A DNA stretch of 64,000 bases from Variovorax sp. PBS-H4 (GTDB lineage Bacteria > Pseudomonadota > Gammaproteobacteria > Burkholderiales > Burkholderiaceae_C), in assembly GCF_901827205.1 (NCBI RefSeq), contig NZ_LR594675.1, positions 124,001-188,000 of the forward strand, written 5' to 3'. A program made the translations under genes and the position numbers. Within the stretch, counting starts at the first letter, position 1, and each line of letters begins with the position of its first letter. Of the stretch, positions 58,087-64,000 are shown one piece after another. Under the pieces are notes generated by a model, which ran no database searches, had not been told where the DNA came from, and saw nothing but the letters and a program-made list of their open reading frames with translations.

Positions 58087-58913
58087 GCGTCGAGTCCCAG
58101 GGAATGAAAATGCTTGCGGATGGCGGACACGTAGCCGCCGAAACGCTCCGAATTGATCATCTCCAGCGTGCGCGGGCGAGGCAGGTCGACCTGCAGGATC
58201 TCGCTGATGCGGCCCGGCCGGGGCGACATCACGATCACGCGATCGGCAAGGAACACCGCCTCCGGGATGCTGTGCGTCACCAGCATCACGGTCTTGCGGC
58301 TCTGCGACCAGATGCGCAGCAGCTCCAGGTTCATGGTCTCGCGCGTCATCGCGTCGAGGGCGCCGAAGGGTTCGTCCATCAGCAGGAATGCCGGCTCGTG
58401 CACCAGGCCGCGACTGATGCCCACGCGCTGCTGCATGCCGCCCGAGAGTTCGTTCGGGTACTTGTTCTCGAAACCTTCGAGGCCGACGAGCTTGAGGTAG
58501 GCACGCGCCCTCGGCTCGTACTCCTTCATGCTCAGGCGCTGGATCTCGATCGGCACCAGTACGTTCTCGAGCACGGTGCGCCACGGCAGCAGCACCGGCG
58601 ACTGGAAGACCACGCCGACATCGCGGCTCGGACCGTCGATGGGACGCTGGCGTACCTTGACCGCGCCCGTCGAGCGCCGCAGCGTGCCGGCCAGGATCTT
58701 GAGCAGCGTGGACTTGCCGCACCCGCTGGGGCCGACCACGGTGACGAACTCGCCATCGGCAATGTCGAAGCTCACATCCTTGAGCGCCTCGATGTGCTGG
58801 CCCTCCCGGCTGCGATAGATCTTGTTGAGACCCGTGACCTCGATCATCGCGCTGTCGCCGCGTTCGGCCGGCGGCGCGGAAGGAATGACACTGAGCTTCG
58901 CGGACGCAGTCAT
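58083..58913 (-). CDS. ABC transporter ATPase, NitT/TauT type
   Basis: A 276-residue ATPase: Walker A GPSGCGKST, Q-loop FQSPVLLPWRTV, signature LSGGMQQR, Walker B LLMDEP and H-loop VTHSIPEA. The start at 58913 follows the enoyl-CoA hydratase stop by 7 nt and has GAGG nearby; a longer start would overlap that gene. Downstream overlap with the permease couples translation. Confidence 0.92.
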   Translation of the reverse strand: MTASAKLSVIPSAPPAERGDSAMIEVTGLNKIYRSREGQHIEALKDVSFDIADGEFVTVVGPSGCGKSTLLKILAGTLRRSTGAVKVRQRPIDGPSRDVGVVFQSPVLLPWRTVLENVLVPIEIQRLSMKEYEPRARAYLKLVGLEGFENKYPNELSGGMQQRVGISRGLVHEPAFLLMDEPFGALDAMTRETMNLELLRIWSQSRKTVMLVTHSIPEAVFLADRVIVMSPRPGRISEILQVDLPRPRTLEMINSERFGGYVSAIRKHFHSLGLDA

Positions 58914-58920
58914 AGGCGCC

Positions 58921-59745
58921 TCACGCGACGGTTTCGCCGGCGAGTGCGAAGCGCGCATCACGCCACTTGAAGGCGGCCTTCAGGCCCTGCTTCGCCGCGA
59001 CCTCGAAGAAGTCGCGCGACTCCTGCGACTCCGACATCAACACCAGCGTGAAGATCTCCGCCCCCAGGTCGACCGTCGACTGGAAACCACGAAGGTCGTA
59101 GGCGCGATTGAGGCCGTGCTTGTTGAGCTGCATGGCAGGCGGCGGGATCATCGCGAGCTTCAGCGCCAGACGCTGCGCTTCTTCCATCAGCTTCGCGGCC
59201 GGCACCACCCGATTCGCCAGCCCGATGCGCACCGCTTCCTCGGCGCCGATGCGATCCCCCGTGAGCAGCAGTTCCTTGGTCTTCTTCATGCCCAGGACCC
59301 AGGGCATGATCGCGAAGGGCGGCGCGGACTGGAACTGGATCTCGGGCTCGCCGAACTCGGCCTTGTCGGACGCGAGGGTGATGTCGCACACCATCGACAG
59401 GTCGCAGCCGCCACCGAGGCAGTAGCCGTTGACCGCTGCGATCACCGGCAGGCGCGAGCGCCAGATGCGAAACCAGGTGTCGTTGCCGAGCTTCACGTGG
59501 TCGCGCCAGTCCTTGACGGTGGTAAAGGGCTCTTCGCGCGGGCTCAGGTCGAAGCCGGCGCAGAAGGCGCGACCCTCGCCCGTGATGACCAGTGCGCGCA
59601 CCGATTCGTCCTGTTCCAGCGCATCGAGTGCATGCTGCATCTCCAGCAGGATGTCGTCGTCGAGCGCATTCATCTTCTCGGGACGGTTGAGCGTGAGGGT
59701 CGCGATCCAGCGGTCGACGGACACGCTGATGCAGCGGTAGTTCAT
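58921..59745 (-). CDS. Enoyl-CoA hydratase/isomerase-family protein
   Basis: A 274-residue crotonase-fold enzyme: RAFCAGFDLS oxyanion region, GYCLGGGCDLSMVCD and FGEPEIQFQSAPPF, where the Glu residues of the catalytic pocket fall. The reaction can be hydration, isomerisation or thioester cleavage. It overlaps the acyl-CoA synthetase gene by 4 nt (ATGA) and probably acts directly on its product. Confidence 0.85.
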   Translation of the reverse strand: MNYRCISVSVDRWIATLTLNRPEKMNALDDDILLEMQHALDALEQDESVRALVITGEGRAFCAGFDLSPREEPFTTVKDWRDHVKLGNDTWFRIWRSRLPVIAAVNGYCLGGGCDLSMVCDITLASDKAEFGEPEIQFQSAPPFAIMPWVLGMKKTKELLLTGDRIGAEEAVRIGLANRVVPAAKLMEEAQRLALKLAMIPPPAMQLNKHGLNRAYDLRGFQSTVDLGAEIFTLVLMSESQESRDFFEVAAKQGLKAAFKWRDARFALAGETVA

Positions 59746-61925
59746 GGCAAGTCTCCTGGGTTCATGGAATGGAAGGCGGGGCGGCGAAGCTCGACGAGCG
59801 CGTCCAGCACTCGCACGCCTTCACCCTCGGCGAGCACGGCCACGGGATTGAGGTCGATGGCCTCGATGTAGTCGGCGTAGGCACTGCCGATCTGCGACAG
59901 GCGCACGATCAGCGCCTCGAAGGCCCCGCGATCCGCCGGGGGGGCGCCACGGAATCCGTCGAGCAGCCGTGAGGCACGCGTGCTGCCCACCAGCGCGGTG
60001 GCGCGCGGCGCATCGATCGGCGACAGGGCAAGACTGCTGTCCCGCACCAGCTCGACCCACACGCCCCCCGAGCCCGCGACCACCGCGTGCCCGAAGGGTG
60101 CCTGGCGCGACAAGCCCGCGATCATCTCGACGCCGCCCTGCACCATCTCCTGGATCAGCACGCCGTCGATGCGCGCCGCGGGCATGCGCTCGCGCACCGT
60201 CGCCAGCATGTCGGCGAAAGCGGCGCGCACCTCGGCTGGCGTGCGAAGCGCCAACCGCACGCCACCGGCCTCGGTCTTGTGCGGGATGTCCGCGGAGTCG
60301 ATCTTCATCACGACCGGAAAGCCGATCGCCTCCGCTGCCTGCGCAGCCTGCTGGGCGTCGGCGGCGCGTGCTTCGCGGGTCGTGCGGATGCCGTGCGCCT
60401 CGAGGAATTGCTTGGCCTCGTGCTCCGAGAGCGCCTGTCCGCTGGCGAGCCGGTCGGACCACGCCGCGTCGGCTTCGAGCACGGCGACCTCCTTGGACGC
60501 GCCGCAGGGCTGCCAGAGATGCCAATCGATGAAATGCCGCATCGCCACCAACGCAGCCCGGGCGCCTTGCAGCGCGGCCACGCCGCTGCCCGCCAGAGGC
60601 GCGACGGCACGCGGGTGGAGGCCGCCGCCCACATTGCTGTAGAAAGCCATCGGCTTGTCCGTCCGTGCGGCCGCGGCGGCAGTCGCGGCCGCGATCGCCC
60701 GGTAGGTCTCCGCCCCCTGTGCGCCCAGGCTCACGGGACAATCCTGCGAAACCGCCAGCAACGCGACGTCCGGGTCGGCGAGCAGCGCGTCGAGGGCGCG
60801 TGCATACATGGTCATGTCGAAGACCGCCGCGCCGGTCGCGTCCAGCGGATTGCTCGGCGTGGCAAAAGCCGGCAGGCAGGCGCGCAAGGCATCGAGCGTG
60901 GACCGTGCGAGCCGCGGGAAGCGAAGCCCTGCCGCTTGCGCCAGGTCGCAGGTGAGCGCCACCTCGCCGCCGCTGACGTTGATGACGGCAAGGCCATCGC
61001 CGGCCGGCCGCCTGGCCGATTCGACCATGAGCGCGCAAGTTTCGACCATCTCGTCCATGTCGTCGACCAGCACCACGCCGGCCTGGCGAAAGAAGTCCAC
61101 GGCCGCTGCGTGCGATCCCGCCAGCGAACCGGTGTGCGCGGCCGTTGCCGCTGCGCCTTGTGCCGAACGACCCACCTTCAGGACCACCACCGGCTTGCCG
61201 GCCGCACGCATGCGCGCCGCGGCTTCGAGGAAGCGACTCGGATGCCGGACCGATTCCATGAAGAGCGCGGCCACGCGCGTGTTCGGGTCGTCGGCAAAGA
61301 AGGCGAGGTAGTCATCCACGTCGAGCACGGCCGCATTGCCGACCGACACCAGGTGGCTCAGCCCGAAGCGGCCCACTCCGGCCAGGGCAATGCAGCCCGA
61401 GCCCGAATGTGACGCGATGGCGACCCCGCCCACGCGCAGCGGTTCCGGCAGCGGTGCGCTGTAGAGCGAAATGCGCTCGTGCAGATTGGCGAGCCCGAGG
61501 CAGTTGGGCCCGCACACCAGCAGCCCCGTGCGCGCGCACAGCTCGGCCAGCTCCGCCTGCAGCGCGCGGCCCGCCTCGCCCAGTTCGGCAAAGCCGCTGG
61601 CGAAGACCACCGCCGCGCGGAGCCCGCGCCGCGCGGCCTGGGTCAGTGCGGGCAGGACCTTGTCCGCCGGCAGTGCGACCACGGCGCAGTCGGGTGCCTC
61701 GGGCAGATCCTGCAGGTCGGCGAAACAGCGCAGACCTTCCACCTCGGCAGCCGAGGGATGGATCGGGTAGATGAGGCCTTCATAGCCCGCGGCGAGCAGA
61801 TTCTTCACCACCGAATTGCCAAAGGAATCCGGCCGAGGTGAAGCACCGAGCACGGCCACGGAAGCGGGGCGCATCAGGGGCGTCAGATCGCGTAGCGGCG
61901 CGGCGCCGGGCAGAGGAGTGCGCAT
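59742..61925 (-). CDS. ADP-forming acyl-CoA synthetase (fused alpha-beta, PimA/ACD-like)
   Basis: A 727-residue NDP-forming acyl-CoA ligase. The N-terminal CoA-binding domain reads VLGASPRPDSFGNSVV, the phospho-His is His264 in AAHTGSLAGSHAA, and the C-terminal ATP-grasp part holds EAIGFPVVMKIDSADIPHKTEAGG. The fused order resembles pimeloyl-CoA synthetase and ADP-forming acetate-CoA ligases. The start at 61925 lies one base after the preceding stop. It activates the acid brought in by the nearby transporter (inference). Confidence 0.85.
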   Translation of the reverse strand: MRTPLPGAAPLRDLTPLMRPASVAVLGASPRPDSFGNSVVKNLLAAGYEGLIYPIHPSAAEVEGLRCFADLQDLPEAPDCAVVALPADKVLPALTQAARRGLRAAVVFASGFAELGEAGRALQAELAELCARTGLLVCGPNCLGLANLHERISLYSAPLPEPLRVGGVAIASHSGSGCIALAGVGRFGLSHLVSVGNAAVLDVDDYLAFFADDPNTRVAALFMESVRHPSRFLEAAARMRAAGKPVVVLKVGRSAQGAAATAAHTGSLAGSHAAAVDFFRQAGVVLVDDMDEMVETCALMVESARRPAGDGLAVINVSGGEVALTCDLAQAAGLRFPRLARSTLDALRACLPAFATPSNPLDATGAAVFDMTMYARALDALLADPDVALLAVSQDCPVSLGAQGAETYRAIAAATAAAAARTDKPMAFYSNVGGGLHPRAVAPLAGSGVAALQGARAALVAMRHFIDWHLWQPCGASKEVAVLEADAAWSDRLASGQALSEHEAKQFLEAHGIRTTREARAADAQQAAQAAEAIGFPVVMKIDSADIPHKTEAGGVRLALRTPAEVRAAFADMLATVRERMPAARIDGVLIQEMVQGGVEMIAGLSRQAPFGHAVVAGSGGVWVELVRDSSLALSPIDAPRATALVGSTRASRLLDGFRGAPPADRGAFEALIVRLSQIGSAYADYIEAIDLNPVAVLAEGEGVRVLDALVELRRPAFHSMNPGDLP

Positions 61926-61926
61926 G

Positions 61927-62916
61927 TCAGGCACGCACATTGACGACGGTGCGGCCGCGTACGCTGCCGGCAAGCAGCGCAGGCGCGGCATCGAGCGTCG
62001 CGGCCAGCGGGATCTCGTGCGTGATCAAGGCGAGCCGCTCGCGGTCGAGTTCCTGCGACAGCCGCTGCCAGGCGCTCAGCCGATCGGCGCGCGGCGCCAT
62101 GACCGAATCGACGCCGACCAGCGTTACGCCGCGCAGGATGAAGGGCGCCACCGTGCCAGGCATGTCCATGCCCTGCGCCAGGCCACAGGCCGTGACCACG
62201 CCGCCATAGCGGGTGGTGGCGCAAGCATTCACCAGTGTGTGGCTGCCTACCGAATCCACCACGCCGGCCCAACGCTCCTTGCCCAGCGGCTTGCCTGGAG
62301 AAGAAAGCATGGCGCGGTCGACCACTTCCGCTGCGCCGATGCGCTTCAGGTAGTCCGACTCGGCAGCGCGGCCGGTGGATGCGACCACGCGGAAGCCCCG
62401 GCCCGCAAGCAGGCTGATCGCCACGCTGCCGACGCCGCCCGAGGCGCCGGTCACGAGGATCTCGCCATCGTCCGGGCGCACCCTTTGGCGCTCCAGCGCC
62501 TGCACGCAGAGCATGGCCGTGTAGCCTGCAGTGCCCACCGCCATGGCGGTGCGCGTGTCGAGCCGTTCAGGCAGCGGTACCAGCCATTCGCTCTTGAGGC
62601 GCGCGCGCTCGGCCAGGCAGCCCCAGTGCTGCTCGCCGGCACCCCACCCGTTGAGGATGACCCGGTCGCCAGCGGTGAACTCGGGATGACGGCTGTGTTC
62701 GACGACGCCTGCACCGTCGATTCCGGGCACCATCGGCCACTGGCGTACCACCGGGCCGCGGTTCGCGATTGCCAGCGCGTCCTTGTAGTTGAGCGACGAG
62801 TATTCGACCCGCAGCGTTACATCGAGATCGGGCAATGCCGAGTCGTCGAGGTTGCGCAGCGAAGCATCGAACCGCTCCTCGCGACGCTCCAGCAATATGG
62901 CCTTGAACACGCCCAT
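61927..62916 (-). CDS. Zinc-type alcohol dehydrogenase-like oxidoreductase, AcuI/YhdH (acrylyl-CoA reductase) type
   Basis: A 329-residue MDR-superfamily NADPH reductase. SSLNYKDALAIANRGPVVR and PGIDGAGVVE are characteristic of the AcuI/YhdH branch; VTGASGGVGSVAISLLA is the nucleotide site. The zinc ligands of true ADHs are absent, as usual. AcuI reduces acryloyl-CoA to propionyl-CoA, which fits the CoA-linked genes that follow. Confidence 0.88.
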   Translation of the reverse strand: MGVFKAILLERREERFDASLRNLDDSALPDLDVTLRVEYSSLNYKDALAIANRGPVVRQWPMVPGIDGAGVVEHSRHPEFTAGDRVILNGWGAGEQHWGCLAERARLKSEWLVPLPERLDTRTAMAVGTAGYTAMLCVQALERQRVRPDDGEILVTGASGGVGSVAISLLAGRGFRVVASTGRAAESDYLKRIGAAEVVDRAMLSSPGKPLGKERWAGVVDSVGSHTLVNACATTRYGGVVTACGLAQGMDMPGTVAPFILRGVTLVGVDSVMAPRADRLSAWQRLSQELDRERLALITHEIPLAATLDAAPALLAGSVRGRTVVNVRA

Positions 62917-62994
62917 TCCAGTCCTTCTTGGTTGTCGATGAGCGCAAATCTATCGACCGCCAATGCGCGGAGCAAGAATGAAAATCGTCCATTT

Positions 62995-63015
62995 GCGTTC
63001 GCATTATTCGAACGC
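62995..63015. promoter_or_regulatory. Candidate LysR-type operator upstream of the acuI-like operon
   Basis: GCGTTCG-cattatt-CGAACGC is a perfect 7-7-7 inverted repeat that contains a T-N11-A box (TCG-cattatt-CGA). It lies 79-99 nt before the start of the acuI-like gene, the usual position of an LTTR recognition site, and just after the LysR gene. No U-tract follows, so it is less likely to be a terminator. Confidence 0.5.
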
Positions 63016-63056
63016 ACGGGGAAACCCTCCCCCACGGTTCCGCCCGGGGCGTCGTC

Positions 63057-63986
63057 TCAGAGCTTGTGCCGCAGCGCGTTGCGGATCTCTTCGATCAGCG
63101 ACAGGCTCGCCACCGAAAGATGGCGGCCTGCGCGCGTGCAGCACACGAGCTTTTGCGGCTTGATGCGCGAGTCGCGGATGGGCACGAAGGCTGCATCAGG
63201 GTGGTTGGGATCGCGCCCGAAGATGTACTGCGTGAGGATCGCGACCCCCACGCCTGCGGAGGCAGCGCTGCGCATCAGCTCGTAGGAGTTGGTGGTGAGC
63301 ACCGCGCGCGGCTTCATGCCAACGCGCGCGAACATCTGGTCAAGCGTGGCACGCAGCGCCAGGCTGTTGTCGGGCAGCACCAGTTCGTAGGCCGCGCAGT
63401 CGGTCAGCCGCACCCAGCTGCGCTCGGCCAGGGGGTGCTTGCGCGGCACCATCACGCAGGAGCCCACGTCGCGCTTGGCCAGAATGGTCAGGCCCGCATG
63501 CGCGGGCGTGTTGTAGCCCAGCGCGAAATCGATCTCGTCGCCGAGCGTCAGCTCCACCAGCCGCGGCGAGCTCGCGACCGTGACCTCGTAGTTCACGCCC
63601 GGGTATTTCTTGTGAAAGGCGGCCAGCATCTGCGGCAGCAGTTCGCGTGAGAAGCCTTCGTTCACGCCGAAGTTGATCGTGCCGCGCTGCAGCCCACGCA
63701 AAGCATCGACTTCGGTGCGGGCCGTTGCGATCTCGCCCATGGCGCGCTTCACGTGATGGATGAAGACCTCGCCGGCCGAGGTGAGCTTGAGCCCGCCGCG
63801 CCCGCGGCCGCGCTCGAAAAGCATGGCGCCGATCTCCTCTTCGAGATTCTTCACCTGCCGGTTGATGGCGGAGGCCGCCACATGCGTGCGCTCCGCCGCG
63901 CGCCGAAAGGAGCCGGCTTGCGCCACTTCGTAGAAGTAACGCAGCGACGTCGGGTTCTTGAGGTGGAGGCCGGGGTCTCGAGACAT
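63057..63986 (-). CDS. LysR-family transcriptional regulator (operon regulator)
   Basis: A 309-residue LTTR: HTH reads EVAQAGSFRRAAERTHVAASAINRQVKNLE, then FVLP-like effector lobes with GVGVAILTQYIFG near the end. It is on the same strand as, and immediately upstream of, the acuI/acyl-CoA synthetase/ABC operon, with a LysR-type inverted repeat in between. Probably activates that operon in response to the imported acid or its CoA ester. Confidence 0.9.
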   Translation of the reverse strand: MSRDPGLHLKNPTSLRYFYEVAQAGSFRRAAERTHVAASAINRQVKNLEEEIGAMLFERGRGRGGLKLTSAGEVFIHHVKRAMGEIATARTEVDALRGLQRGTINFGVNEGFSRELLPQMLAAFHKKYPGVNYEVTVASSPRLVELTLGDEIDFALGYNTPAHAGLTILAKRDVGSCVMVPRKHPLAERSWVRLTDCAAYELVLPDNSLALRATLDQMFARVGMKPRAVLTTNSYELMRSAASAGVGVAILTQYIFGRDPNHPDAAFVPIRDSRIKPQKLVCCTRAGRHLSVASLSLIEEIRNALRHKL

Positions 63987-64000
63987 GGTGCTTGTGCTTA

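Noticed and set aside
1..64000. CRISPR arrays, tRNA/rRNA genes, transposases or integrase attachment sites
   Set aside because: None was recognised: no regular spaced repeats, no transposase or integrase motifs and no cloverleaf-like sequence were seen by eye. A tRNAscan or IS search could still find something missed.

Overview
The window is GC-rich with compact gene packing. It carries four Bug-type periplasmic receptors (tripartite tricarboxylate transporter, TTT, family), NHEJ genes, a PHB-depolymerase-like esterase and many aromatic/organic-acid catabolic families. This points to a soil betaproteobacterium of the Comamonadaceae, most likely Variovorax or a close relative (inference from gene content; no rRNA is present). 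No rRNA, tRNA, CRISPR array or complete insertion sequence was recognised.

Layout: (1) 0-4.8 kb, housekeeping-like genes: a KorB/ParB-like HTH protein, a small secreted protein, a ClpP-like peptidase, a haloacetate-dehalogenase-like hydrolase, ArsC, and a ribbon-helix-helix regulator with a PHB-depolymerase-family esterase. (2) 4.8-14.4 kb, a tightly packed minus-strand operon: a lipase-like hydrolase, a caspase-like/VMAP-C protein, a MoxR-type AAA+ ATPase, and a 1641-residue protein joining a degenerate vWA-like module, a degenerate STAND-like P-loop region, a subtilisin-like domain lacking its catalytic Asp, and a second alpha/beta-hydrolase. I read this as an undescribed variant of the vWA-MoxR-VMAP class of conflict (defence or self-killing) systems; it is the most interesting object here. 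(3) 14.5-34.9 kb, a catabolic island: a polyamine-type ABC importer, three TauD/TfdA-like dioxygenases, two nitroreductases, amidohydrolases, an FAA hydrolase, a ferredoxin-reductase, three Bug receptors, an IPNS-like oxygenase and an out-of-place hemC paralogue. Five near-identical palindromes (consensus TGGYATRCCA) sit in its promoters and probably define the regulon of the GntR protein encoded inside it.

(4) 34.9-42.7 kb: a methyltransferase, an NlpC/P60 lipoprotein, a LysR-controlled Bug/cupin/hydrolase/RraA operon, and an RsbQ-like hydrolase translationally coupled to a PAS histidine kinase. (5) 42.7-48.5 kb, non-homologous end joining: ku faces a ligD that is fused in frame to an N-terminal exonuclease III domain, with a Nudix hydrolase beside them. 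(6) 48.5-56 kb, mixed small genes: an SDR pseudogene, a low-GC secreted phospholipase-C-like gene, a RIO-type kinase, a DUF1328 membrane peptide, an RRM protein with a clear terminator, an aminoglycoside-phosphotransferase-fold kinase and a rhomboid protease. (7) 56-64 kb, a LysR-headed minus-strand operon: quinone oxidoreductase/acrylyl-CoA reductase, ADP-forming acyl-CoA synthetase, enoyl-CoA hydratase and a NitT/TauT-type ABC importer, which together look like uptake and CoA-dependent breakdown of an unidentified organic acid.

All functions come from reading motifs by eye; no database search was run.
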